DNA from: Calamus simplicifolius
Lineage: Eukaryota; Streptophyta; Magnoliopsida; Arecales; Arecaceae
Reading direction: 5' to 3'
DNA: 64,000 nucleotides
Assembly (NCBI GenBank): GCA_900491605.1
Contig: UESW01004573.1
Location: 164,552 to 228,551 of the forward strand
Shown: positions 1-10,997 of the stretch, one piece after another
How the letters are laid out: each line of letters opens with the position of its first letter
How positions within the stretch are numbered: the stretch's first letter is position 1
Made by a program: the position numbers and the translations under genes
Notes under the pieces: model-generated
What the model was told of the DNA's origin: nothing
What the model saw: the letters and a program-made list of their open reading frames with translations, nothing else
Databases searched by the model: none

Positions 1-59
1 ACAAAGACTCGGTATGGCCGAGCACTCCAGTACGGCTGGGGGCCAAGTGATCTCTATGC

Positions 60-640
60 CTTTGGCCAGATTCGGGCAGCTTACAAGCCCGACCGGACCA
101 AGTGATCTCCAAAACTTCATCCGGATTCGGACAGCTTACAAGCCCCGGCCGAACCAAGTATCCCCAAAACTCCATTCAGATTCGGGTAGCTTACAAGCCC
201 CGGCCGGACCAAGTGATCTCCAAAACTTCTTCCGGATTCGGGCAGCTTACAAGCCCCGGCCGAACCAAGTGATCTCGAAGCCTTTGGCCGGATTCGGGTA
301 GCTTACAAGCCCCGGCCGAACCAAGTGATCACCAAAACTCCATCCGGATTTGGGCAGCTTACAAGCCCCGGTCGGACCAAGTGATCTCCAAAACTCTATC
401 CAGATTCAGGCAGCTTACAAGCCCCGGCCGGTACCGAAGAATAAAAGCCTCGGCCAAAGCCGAAGTGCGTTACTTATTAAAAGCCTCAGTCAAAGTCAAA
501 GTGCATTTCCATTTCTTATAAAAGCCTCGGCCAAAGCCGAAGTGCATTTCCATTTCTTATTAAAAGCCTCGACCAAAGCCGAAGGGCGTTACTTGTTAAA
601 AGCTCGGCCAAAGCCGAAGAGAGTGACTTATCGAAAATCT
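60..640. repeat. GC-rich tandem repeat arrays
   Basis: The first array has about seven copies of a 55-57 bp unit, each marked by the phrase agcttacaagcc, beginning near 78, 133, 188, 243, 300, 356 and 411. A second array from about 445 to 620 repeats a unit containing aaaagcctcggccaaagccg. Such GC-rich arrays are common in the non-coding 3' part of Tat-type Ty3/gypsy elements, and a comparable array lies after pol in the intact element at 59.45-59.67 kb. I infer that this is retrotransposon debris. The reading frames running through it are by-products of the repeat period. Confidence 0.75.
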
Positions 641-759
641 TGGCTCAGGCGAGTGATAACAACAAACATTTGGAGATAACAGTGGACACAAAAGTTGCAA
701 AAATCCTCTTTTCATTCATCACAAAAAGGGCAAAAAGAAAGAAAAAGATACATGAGCCC

Positions 760-1041
760 TCACTGGGGCTTATCGTCTTTTCCGAGAGAAGCCGAGCCCT
801 CCCCACGCTGAGCTGACTCGGCGATCTGTTGTCGAAGGGATGCTACTTCCCGCTCCAATCGGCCGTTGGCACAACGAAGGAGCTCGACCTCCCTCGTAGA
901 AACGGCCAGATATTGTTCGGCCGCTCTCTGAAGCCGCTCACGATCCGCGAACATTGATGCCAGGACCTCCCCATCAACAGTTACCATAACGCGGCTCCCC
1001 TGAGACCCCCCACGGCTATTAGCGCCACTGCTCGGTGCCAC
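760..1041 (-). CDS. Small coiled-coil reading frame, probably retrotransposon-derived
   Basis: An open frame of 93 codons with a start Met. After a low-complexity Ser/Gly N-terminus, about 55 residues are rich in Glu, Arg, Leu and Ala with heptad-like spacing, predicting a single coiled coil; the tail is acidic and charged. It sits between two GC-rich repeat arrays (60-640 and 1569-1778), in the same setting as the antisense coiled-coil gene of the gypsy element at 60-62.6 kb. I do not recognise a named family. It may be one exon or the remnant of a similar passenger gene, or a chance open frame in GC-rich DNA. Confidence 0.35.
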   Translation of the reverse strand: MAPSSGANSRGGSQGSRVMVTVDGEVLASMFADRERLQRAAEQYLAVSTREVELLRCANGRLEREVASLRQQIAESAQRGEGSASLGKDDKPQ

Positions 1042-1568
1042 AGTTGATCACCCCTCACCTCCAAACGCCATCTCAGAACCAGGAATTCTTGGGAGATCGG
1101 CTGAAAAGATGACTAACAGAGGCATCCTTCTCATCCGTATTTAAACCGCTCCTGGTAATATTTCAATCGTTCGAGCCATTAATCTCAGCCCGTGGAAAAT
1201 TGCCATGCGTCACCACCTCAGTGGCGCTCGCGGGAAATGAAGAGTTCCGCCCCTTATCGAAGAGGATCATTAATAGCGTTGAGGCGCTCAAAGAGCTCCA
1301 TTCTCAGGACTAGACTCCCTCCGATCTGCTGGACCATTTTCGAAGTAAATATCCTTGAAAGTCTGCCAGACTTCCTCGAATCAGGCATCCTCGAAAAAAA
1401 ACGCAGAGGAAAGAGTGTATTAGTGGCCAACACTGAAGCAACGTGGTCGCCCTCTTCGAGAGTGACCAATTTACAGTCTTCAGGCGCCCCTTCCATTGCT
1501 CGGGTAGCCCCCATCCTCTTTGGCCGTCTGCATCTGAATCCACAGTTGCAATAAGGACCAAGTAAACT

Positions 1569-1778
1569 ATCTAAAATCCTTGGCAATAGCCGAGTGATAT
1601 TCTAAAATCCTCGGCAACAGCCGAGTGATATTCTGAAGTCTCGGCAACGACCGAGCGATATTTTGAAGTTCGGCAATGACCAAGCGATATTCCGAAACCT
1701 CGGTGACAACCGAGCGATATTCTAAAGTCTTGGCAATGACCGAGTGATATTCCGAAGCCTCGGCTACAACCGAGTGAT
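1569..1778. repeat. Tandem repeat, about 31-bp unit, seven copies
   Basis: Seven imperfect copies of a 30-31 bp unit built around tcggcaacagccgagtgat. Each unit contains a short inverted repeat (ctcggc and gccgag), so a transcript could form a string of small stem-loops. The sequence style matches the array at 445-620, which suggests both belong to one decayed element. Confidence 0.75.
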
Positions 1779-3734
1779 TATCTAAACCTCGGCCAAGTCA
1801 AATGGCGTACTCTTAAAAAGTTATCTAAAGCTCCGGTTTAGATGAGTAATCTCTCAAACCCTCTGACGCAGCTAAGACATCCTATGATACTTCGGCAGAA
1901 GTAAGCAACCTCCTTCTACTCAACCGTAAAGACATACGAGCTATCTCTTTCCGAAGAAATACCTGCTTCATTCTACAAACGGGATCATGCTTGCCGCATG
2001 AGTCCCCGAGACCGCCCAGGTCCACCTCCAACCCGAACAGGGACAAACGCTTTCCTCCACTGAGGACCGAACATTGGTCTTAGCAAAAACAAGGTAGCAA
2101 GAACGTTGTCGAAATATGCTATGACACAAAAACATGATATGAGAGCAATAACTCTCAGGCATAATCACATCGAAAAAGAAGCAGGTGCTAAAAGAAGAAA
2201 GAATAAAAGCTTCTTTATTTCTTCATCAATGAAAAGAGTTACAACCTCCAAAGAGGCGTTACAAGTGCATCATGGCACAGGAAATAAAAACAAGTAAATA
2301 GCTCGGCCAGACTGCTTCTGTCAGCTTCGGTTAATAATGATCTGACCCGAGTAGTCAAACATCCAGTCAGCTCATCCTGAACCACTAGTTAGGGCCAGGA
2401 TGGCCTCCCATGGGTCCTTCAGATGAACCAAGAGATCCAAGAATAAAAGGAAGACCCGTGGACGCCGATAATGAGGAGGCATTCCCTCTGGGTGGAATGC
2501 TGGGCTGCTGGACGCTACCCGACCGTGAAATATAGGGGATAAGTAGACCGACACTGCTCTCAACTCCCTCCTTCATAGGCAAAAGATCACCCAGCCGACG
2601 AGCTAAGGGACCCAACCTGAGGGAGAAGGAAAAGTCCATCCTTACCATGGGGATAGGTCCCCATGGAAAGTGGCAAAGGACACACAGAGAGCGCATACGT
2701 GCGCTCTCCATATGGTCTCTGCGGACCTTCCGTGCGCTCTCTATATGATCTTCAAACTCCTCGCTTGAGGACGGGCTGCTCTTCAGCGGCTCCTTCATCA
2801 CCCCAGCTATCCGGGGGAAGTCGATTTGCAAAAAGAAAACTCAGTCTCTCCACTATCAACCTCAGATACATAGACATTATGAGAGCTTTCACAGGAGAAT
2901 AAAGTCCCGAGAGATAGCCTAACACGGCCCGTTCTCCCCAATTTATAGGAAATAAGCCCCCGAAATTTGAAATAGCATACCCCGTTGTCACGTGGGAGGG
3001 CAGAGGAAAAGAATTATTTCCCGGAGCGCGCCAAATGTGTTTCCCAAGCCATGACGAAAGACAAGAGATCTCCCCCTGATCTCGAATCAGAAACTTTAAA
3101 TGCATGAGATCGGCTGCAGGTCGTTGAGATACGGGCAAGCCTGGGAAATCCCCTCCGAAAATGATGTCATCCAATGGCGATCGATTGCTTGTCACGTACA
3201 CTAAAAGGCCTGCATTGGAAAAGACCAACGGAGTAAATGCCCCTAACAAAGGTGAAATACTCTCCAACAAAGCCACTTCGTATAACTCGACTGAAAACAT
3301 ACCCATTTCTCCACTTCGGGAAAGCCGAACTATCTAACCTCGGCTCTAACCAGGATACCCCTGCGATTCTCGACCATTTCCAATCGAGCTATCCAATACT
3401 TTGGCAGGGCAAATTTCCTTACCCGCTTCGAGCGGGACTGGGACTATGTTCCTCGGCAGCTCCAGACCATTTTATGCCTCGATCGAGCATGCTCATTCTC
3501 TACTTTGGACAAACCGGGTAATCCTTATATCTCGGCCTCGACCGAAACGCTTATTCTAGCCCGAATTCAACCGACCTAAGAGCGCGAATGAGTTATAATT
3601 CGTTCGCAGTTGGAAGAAAGCTTAAGGTAAAAGATCAACCAGAAAGACAAACAAATAGAAGTGAAGAACTCATTCATCAAATTTTGATCAGACTACAAAT
3701 CCGAAAAGCAAAAGCAAAAATACACAGGCAACCC
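1779..3734. other. LTR-like and unassigned retrotransposon sequence
   Basis: No convincing gene. On the - strand a TATA-like motif (ctataaatt, near 2938-2946) sits in a context typical of an LTR promoter: a long GC-balanced region with open frames on both strands and no domains. The - strand frame at 2752-3306 crosses this promoter-like region and has no recognisable domain, so I treat it as a by-product. Exact LTR ends could not be placed. Confidence 0.3.
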
Positions 3735-4538
3735 TCAAGGATCAGGGGCTGGATCAGTTCCAGCGGTATCCTCAGCAACATTCGGGGAAGCTTGGCTCAT
3801 TTTGCCCACTTCAAAAGTCGTCGTTCCTTCGGCAGCGAGCTTGGAGTATCCTTCGGGAGCCGCGGCATCGCTATAGCTCAAAATTGAATCAAGATCGACG
3901 TCTGAGACATTTTCATACTCGGCTTCTTCAGCCCCCGGGGTACAAGCCTCAAAGGGTTCAACATCCAAAAAGGAGAGGTCCTATTATGGATGCTCCCGAG
4001 ATATTCTGGTTCGGACCTCCTAAGCGCAAGCTGAAAAGCCTCAGCACAAGTCGCATCTTGTTCGCCCGAAGTATGGCGAGATGCCTTTCAGCCTCGATGA
4101 CTTAGCTCTGGAATGAGACGATTTGCTCCTCAGTCTCGGCAACCGCCCCTCAAGCTCCAAGCTCCTCCGATGACTCGATGCCAGTTCTCCTTGTAGGCTT
4201 TCTAATTGACCTTGGCCCTCGAACCTCGCCTTCTCCATCTGCAAACACAGGGTTAGCCGATGCAACAGTGAGCCGATGGGAAGATTAAAAGGACGATATC
4301 GTACCTCCTCCCCATGCTGAGCTAATCTCCTGGTAATTCCTTGACTTTGCCGAAGGCCCTCAGCTTGTCGGCCTTAACCAGCTTGATCCTATCCTTGAGG
4401 TCATTGATCTTTGACTGCATGCTGTCGGCTTCTTCCTTGGACTGGGAGAGATCGTTATCAAGCTTGGCCATTTTCTCCTGATGCCATCTGATCCTGTCAT
4501 CCCTGGCAACAATGCAGTGATTTAGCTGCTGGACCTTC
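3735..4538 (-). pseudogene. Interrupted coiled-coil passenger gene, related to the one at 60-62.6 kb
   Basis: The - strand carries a coiled-coil segment (4538 to about 4305), then a plausible 66-bp intron (donor at 4304, acceptor at 4239; the acceptor follows a pyrimidine-rich tract ending tgtttgcag). A second coiled-coil stretch follows, and then an acidic C-terminus ending at 3735 in a short TDPAPDP-type tail. The antisense gene inside the gypsy element at 60-62.6 kb ends in a similar DDPAPNDP tail after a coiled coil. This is therefore probably a second, more decayed member of the same family. Frames change between segments. The 5' part is cut off at 4539, where a copia LTR begins. Confidence 0.5.
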
Positions 4539-6289
4539 TGTTGGCCCAGATGGCAACCCAAGAGGGGGGGGGGGTGAATTGGGTTCTTAAAAAATTAAGA
4601 CTTCTAGAAATGTTTTAAATAAATTAACTCAAGATGTGCAAGTGAGAGAAATTAACTTATAAGCAATGCACAAACAGAAATATAAGAGAGATAGAGTGAG
4701 AGACAAATGAGCACGGCAAACACAAGATATTTTTATAGTGGTTCGGTGCAACCAGCACCTACGTCCACTCCCAAGATTCACTTGGGTCCACACTATAATC
4801 TCCCTAGATTACAGCCGAGTTGTTTTACAAGCTCACAACTCAAACTTGTTATTTTTCCGGGATCACAACGAACCCAGCCGGTTTTACACAGGCTTACTAG
4901 CACAAAACCCAACACGTTGTTTTTAACGGGATCACAACGAACCCAAAATGTAAGCTATCCCAAGCTTACAACGAGGTACAACTACCTCTACTAATTCAAT
5001 CCACTAATTGAATCAGTACACAAGAAAATGAATCAGAGTTTAGATACAAGCAGCTCCTCTTGAGCAGAATAATCAAAAATAAAGCTTAGGTTTAGAAAAG
5101 CCTGATTGAATGAGCTTGAATGCAGGCTTGGCTTCTTTGCTTCTCTTCTCCAACTCCTTTGAAGTGTGGAATCAGGCCTCAGCACAGATTCTCCTAGCTT
5201 TGGGGCTTTTGGATGTTGGTTGAAGCTTTTCTTCTTTTCTTCTAGGTTGGAAGATCTTGATTTTGCTCTTGGTTGCTTTGGGATCTCCTCTTGAACTTTT
5301 TGTAGATTGTAGATCTGGAGCACACGAATCTCTCTCTTTGATTTCACTCCTTTTGAATCTCTTTCTTGACTCAAAGGATTTTTCCAATGAAGCTCTGTTT
5401 TTCCCTCTTTTCTCTTCTTTTTCTTTTAAATTTCTCTCTCTATATCTTTTTTGATTTGAAAACAGCTTCTCTATTTATAGATTCTGCAAGAATATATCCG
5501 TTAGAAATACAGAAATATAGCCGTTATTCAAAATCTTACCGTTGGGGCTGACGTGTCGTCGTGAAAAATTGCGCCCAGAATTTGCGGAGTCGACTCGAGC
5601 ACTGTGGGAGTCGGCTCGAAGTCGATTACTAAAAATAGAAACATTTTAAACGTTAGAGGGTCGACTCGCGAAGAACCAAAGTGTCGGCTCCCGACAGTCG
5701 GGGGTCGACTCGAAGAAAATGGGGAGTCGACTCGAGAAGCGCTCAAAAAACATGCTTTCTGTTGTTTGAGCGGAGTCGCTCGCACAGTCCGGAGTCGGCT
5801 CGCACAGAGTCAGGGGTCGACTCTTGAAATCCAAGGGTCGACTCGAGAAAATCAAAAATCTCTGTTACTTACTGGAGTCGACTCTGAAACTCTAGAGTCG
5901 GCTCCGGAACGTATCAAAAATCAGAAATTTTTCTGATTGACTTTGAAATTCGTCCCAGAATAATTTTAAATGATATTTTGACTTGAATACAATAAATATG
6001 ACATTAAGCATGAATTCAAGACATGTTTCAAGAAATCATTGATTGAAATATAACATGTAAAAATTCCTTTTTGAAATCTTAAATATAGAGCTTGAAACTT
6101 CTTTTTCAAATTGATTCAAAACTCAGTGAATTTAAACATTGAGAGTCCATTGCTTTCATTTTGAATAAGCTCAAGGTTTTTGATAAATAAACTCATTATT
6201 TCCTTTAAAATACTCATGGCTTTTGGAAATCATCAAAATCAATAAAGTTGGGGTAATTAAATAATTACAATCTCCCAAATTTCTCAACA
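4539..6289 (-). mobile_element. Copia LTR (element 1, 3' LTR in element orientation)
   Basis: The segment begins tgttggcccag and ends ctcaaca, so read on the - strand it runs TG...CA as an LTR should. The bases just to its right on the + strand (tctccccttttt) are the reverse of a purine-rich tract, as expected next to a 3' LTR. It aligns along its length with 13835-15548 and more loosely with 16736-18355. A TATA box (tatttata on the + strand, 5472-5479) points to - strand transcription. The LTR holds about a dozen gtcgactc/gtcggctc motifs between 5585 and 5910. Open frames inside it (5033-5387, 5257-5551, 5528-5936) are not genes. Confidence 0.9.
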
Positions 6290-6302
6290 ATCTCCCCTTT
6301 TT
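6290..6302 (-). other. Polypurine tract of copia element 1
   Basis: On the - strand this reads aaaaggggaga just before the LTR start, the usual site for plus-strand DNA priming in LTR retrotransposons. Confidence 0.7.
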
Positions 6303-6947
6303 GATGATGACAAAAACATTGAGTATATGCATGTTTGAAAAATTTCGATACCAAAATCAATTTTTATGTTCATTGAGAGGCTCCCCCTAAATGAGATAGC
6401 TCCCCCTATGAAACTCAATTTTATAATTCATTCAAAATTTTCAATTTTAAGTTCAAGCAAATAATTTTTCCCTTTTTAAATTTTAAGCATAATGATAACT
6501 TGGTTATCTCTCCCTTTTACTTAGATTAACTCTCCCTCTTTAATATTCAAATTATCTCTCCCCTTTCAAATTTAAAATTTGATTGCATTGAAAGTATATA
6601 TTTAATTGAAAGCATATACGATTAAATAAAATCTCTCCCCCTTTTTTGTAATCAACAAAAAGGTTAGGATAAAGTCATTGCATCAAGAATGTATTAAGGA
6701 TTTTCAAGTTTTCCATATAATCATTAAACTTCTCAACCATTTAAATTATCAATTGAGGATAATCATTCAAGATATTCAAAGATACTTACAATTGAAATGT
6801 ACATAAGTAATGCATCAAACTTTCTCATTACTTCAAAATGATATTACATGAAAATGTAAACATACTCATTACATTGAAAGTAAACTTGACTTCATTACAT
6901 CAAAATGAGATTACTCAGTACATTGAAATGAGATTACATTAAAAATA
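6303..6947. other. Non-coding 3' region of copia element 1
   Basis: AT-rich sequence between the env-like frame and the polypurine tract, with repeated ctccccct / ctctccc patches on the + strand, that is, repeated purine-rich runs on the - strand (for example near 6370-6400, 6510-6560, 6630-6645). Multiple purine tracts upstream of the 3' LTR are a known feature of Sireviruses. No gene seen. Confidence 0.5.
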
Positions 6948-8349
6948 TCAAAAGTTTCTTCTTGTAATCCTATTCAAATGATCAACTATCTGCTTCATTC
7001 CTTCACATTGTAGTTTAACATAATCTTTAAGCTTATTATCTACAAAAGTACAAGCAGTCAAAATCTTATCCTGAAGCTCGGCGTTGCACTGGGAATAGGT
7101 CTCTGAGTCACCACAGATATCCTTAAGCTCTCCAAAAATATTCTTCAAGTCTTCACTTAAGGAGCTGGTGGATGAACTAAGAGTAGATTCAATAGATGCA
7201 ACCCGATCACTAAGTGAATACAAAGCTTCTTTCAAATTCATAAACTTTTCATCAAATTCATTTTTCAACCTATTTTCATGCTCACTAATCTCAGATTTGA
7301 ATAAGGATCTAAGCTGATCTAACTGAACATCAGAAAAGCTAACAGATGATAAAGTAGATGTCTGAGCTGGAGCAGAACAGGAACAGGAGCGGGCAGGAGC
7401 AGAATCTGGAACAGAAGAGCTCTGAGGAGGCTCAGGTGAAGAATGTCTCACAGATGGTCTGGGGGCCTCAGCATCCATAGCTCTGTCCTCTGCAATTCTT
7501 CCTCTCCCATCTTCCATTCCTCTTAACAAAACCCATTCGATGAATAGTAGCCAAAGTGTAATAATCAGTATGCCTTAATTCCTTCTTTGGCTCACTCTCA
7601 CCAAATAATCCCTTGGCTTTGAAATAACTTCGTTAGAACCATGCCATAGGGTAAACTGACTTCTTCTTCCCTCCACAATCAGCAATGTACCAAATGATCA
7701 TCCGAGGCAAATTAATAGGCTTCCCAGAAACTACGGCATCCATAATAAAAATGTCCCTCTCAGATACATAATCAAATCTGCCAGTCTTGGGAAACAAACC
7801 CTACTGCAGATATTGTGAAGTAACCTCAGCTCCAAAGGCAATTGGTTTGCAAAAACTTCTTCAAACCCTCAAAATTTCTGTTCAATAATCTTGTGAGGGC
7901 TGGCGATCTATCCTCTGGGGCATAAGTGGATGGTCCAGACAGGGGTAAATTTAACAGTCTAGATAGAATAGTGGCAGTGATATTCAGTCCAATGCCTCTC
8001 ACTACGCTCACTAAACCATCATCACCTCTAGTCAAATTTTTGTAAAACTCCTTAACTATGCAGGATACGTGGGACAATCCAGTGAACAATTTTCTCAAGT
8101 CCCATCTCAATCAACTGTCTACCTATTATAAAACCTTCATTCTCAAATAACTCAAAGTCCACTTTCTACCGGTTGTAACAACTCTACTGGCAAGGTGATC
8201 TACCTGAAGAGTGGTAGCTGGAACAGGAGAACCACTCGGAGAAGGGTAGAGGACGAATCCGGAGACGGCTCGCGGACGGGTCGTCGAACGGTCCGTTTCC
8301 TCTTCAATCCGGCGCCACTACTGCTAGCTCCACGGGTTTTAGGTGCCAT
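6948..8349 (-). pseudogene. Env-like reading frame of Sirevirus-type copia element 1
   Basis: This lies downstream of pol and upstream of the 3' LTR in element orientation, the place of the env-like gene in Sireviruses. A start Met at 8349 opens a basic N-terminus (MAPKTRG...). At 8110-7826 comes a segment with EFYKNL and VRGIGLN, matching the plant transposon/envelope-like domain (PF20167 type). After several stops and frame changes the C-terminal part (7529-6948) is open: a Ser/Pro-rich stretch followed by about 110 residues of coiled coil. The order (basic start, EFY-type domain, coiled coil) matches the decayed copy at 26342-28011. The gene is broken by frameshifts. Its function in these elements is unproven; I call it env-like by position and domain only. 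Confidence 0.6.
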
Positions 8350-8447
8350 AGATCTAGATGGAGTGAATAATCAGAGGTTTTTGGAGTTTTGGAAGGTTTG
8401 AGAAAGCTTTGGAAAGAGTTTGGAATGATTAGAAATGATTGAAATGT

Positions 8448-8650
8448 CCGTGGGGTCGACTCGTGCCCTAGATAATCAAACTGGGACCACGTCGAGTCGA
8501 CTCGCGCAAAGCGTGGAGTCGGCTCCCGAGTAGTCACAGAGCACGGACCCGAAATCGAGTCGACTCGCGCAGAGCGGGGGTCGGCTCCCGAGTTTCAACA
8601 GAAACAGGGGTCGACTCCGATACTGTCCGAGTCGGCTCCGAGACCATTTC
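8448..8650. repeat. Cluster of gtcgactc / gtcggctc motifs outside the LTR
   Basis: Several copies of gagtcgactc and gtcggctc recur between the end of pol and the env-like start. The same motif family fills part of each LTR (5585-5910, 14865-15190, 17705-18190). gagtcgactc is a perfect 10-bp palindrome. Confidence 0.8.
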
Positions 8651-8845
8651 AGAAAAAAATAAAGATTCAGAGAATCTGAAATGAGTCCGGAATTTGATCT
8701 TTGAGTATGATTAAAAATCATGGATTTTGAGAGATCAAATTGATATGAGTTCTAGATAAAATTTCCTTAAGATTTTGAGAAATTGAAAGAACTCTAGATA
8801 CATTTCCTTAGGGGTTTCAAAATCTATTCCAAAGGATCACAAATC

Positions 8846-10531
8846 CCTAATTCTCCTCTAAGATAACAAAATCTTTCTTCGCTTAAAGGTTTTGTAAAAA
8901 TATCAGCTAATTGTTCTTCAGTGTTAACATATTCAAGACAAATTTCTTCATTAGTTACATGTTCTCTTATAAAGTGATATCTAATTTCTATGTGTTTTGT
9001 CCTTGAATGTTGAATTGGATTTTTAGTTAAATTGATTGCGCTTGTATTATCACATTTTATGGGTGTCTTATTAAGTGTGATACCATAGTCTTCAAGTTGT
9101 CGCTTAATCCATAGGATTTGCGCACAGCAACTTCCAGCGCTACATATTCAGCTTCAGTAGTTGATAATGCAACTGAATTTTGCTTTTTGCTAAACCATGA
9201 GATTAAGTTACTTCCTAAGAATTGGCATGCACCACTTGTGCTTTTTCTATCTAATTTACATCCAGCATAATCAGAATCTGAGTATGCAATTAAGTTTAAT
9301 GTTGAGTCTCTAGAATACCATAAACCTACATTTTTTGTTCCACTTAGATATCTTAATATTCTTTTAACAGCTATTAAGTGTGATTCTTTAGGTTCTGATT
9401 GAAATCTAGCACATAAACATACAGCAAACATAATATCTGGTCTACTTGCTGTTAAATAAAGAAGGGATCCGATAATACCTCGATAATACTTTTGATCAAC
9501 CTTTTTACCTTCTTCATCTTTGTCCAGCTTGCATGAAGGACTCATTGGTGTTCCAAGGGGTTTCATTGATTCCATACCAAACTTCTTTAGATTTCTCTTG
9601 TGTATTTTGTTTGGTTGATGAAGATTCCCTCTTTGCTTTGTTTGATTTGGAGTCCAAGGAAGAAGTTGAGTTCTCCCATCATGCTCATTTCAAATTCGCC
9701 CTGCATTAACTTGGCAAATTCTTGACATAGAGAATCGTTAGTAGCACCAAAAATAATGTCATCAACGTATATTTGTACTACAAGTAAATCTTTACTTTTT
9801 CTTTTCAAAAATAATGTTTTATCTACATTTCCTCTTGTGAAATCATTTTCAATTAAAAATTTACTTAGCCTATCATACCAAGCTCTAGGTGCTTGTTTCA
9901 AACCATATAAAGCTTTGTGCAATTTAAAGACGTGATTTGAAAATTCGTGATCTTCAAAACCTGGTGGTTGTTCAACATAAACTTCTTCATTTATAAANTA
10001 TAAAGCTTTGTGCAATTTAAAGACGTGATTTGAAAATTCGTGATCTTCAAAACCTGGTGGTTGTTCTACATAAACTTCTTCATTTATAAAACCATTTAAA
10101 AATGCGCTTTTAACATCCATTTGAAATAAGTTGAAATTCATATGACATGCAAATGCAAGTAATAGCCTAATGGCTTCTAATCTAGCTACTGGTGCAAAGG
10201 TTTCATCAAAATCAATACCTTCTTCTTGATTATATCCTTTAGCAACCAATCTAGCTTTGTTTCTAATTACTATGCCATTTTCATCTAGTTTATTTCTATA
10301 TATCCATTTTGATCCTATTACTGAATGATTTTTAGGTCTTTCAACTAAAGTCCATACATTATTTCTTGTAAATTGATTTAATTCTTCTTGCATTGCTAAC
10401 ATCCAATTATTATCTTTTTCAGCTTCTTCAATAGTTTTGGGTTCAATTTGCGATACAAATGCAAGATGATTACTTATATTTCTCATGTATGATCTAGTTC
10501 TTATTCCTTGAGATGGATCACCTATAATCAA
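8846..10531 (-). pseudogene. Copia element 1 reverse transcriptase and RNase H
   Basis: The RT part (10531-9587) has the copia signature: a KARLVAKGY motif, FQMDVKSAFLNG, ALYGLKQAPRAW and the catalytic YVDDI. The RNase H part (9575 to about 8846) has LLYLTASRPDI, AYSDSDYAG, RKSTSG and ALSTTEAEY. A frame change lies between them at about 9580, and the RNase H C-terminus is in another frame below 9057. Within RT a 92-bp block is duplicated around an N at 9998. In life this region copies the element RNA into DNA in cytoplasmic particles. As it stands the product is broken. Confidence 0.9.
9906..10090. other. 92-bp direct duplication around an N (assembly join)
   Basis: Bases 9906-9997 recur at 9999-10090 with one visible mismatch, separated by a single n at 9998. 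The duplication repeats RT residues from the NEEVYVEQPPGF region. A one-base gap flanked by the same sequence is what results when two overlapping contig ends are joined without merging. Confidence 0.85.
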
Positions 10532-10997
10532 TTCCTTGGGATGACTATGAGCATATCTCCAGTCTCTTGAAGATCTATATCATTATGATCAATATTGACA
10601 TCATCATCCTTATGTGAATCATCATCTTTAGCTTCTTGCTCATGATCTGAAGATACTTCAATATTAAGTTTTTCAAGATCTTTTTCAATTATGTTTGTAT
10701 CTTCCTCATCATCAAGCTTTTCAGAACTAGATGCTAAAGACTCATCGAAAACTATATGAATGGATTCTTCAACTACTAATGTTTTCTTGTTAAATACTCT
10801 ATAAGCTTTACTAGTTGTTGAATATCCTAAGAATATTCCTTCATCAGATTTAGCATCAAATTTGCCTAAATTGTTTTTACCATTATTATGAATAAAACAT
10901 TTACATCCAAATGCATGAAAGTATTTTATATTGGGTTTTCTTTCATTCCATAATTCATAAGGTGTTTTCTTTAAGATTGGTCTTATTAGGGCTCGAT

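Noticed and set aside
2752..3306. 184-codon - strand frame
   Set aside because: It crosses a TATA-like LTR promoter region and has no recognisable domain or coiled coil.
5033..5936. Several frames inside the copia LTR
   Set aside because: They lie within a defined LTR, have matching but differently broken frames in the other LTR, and carry no domain.
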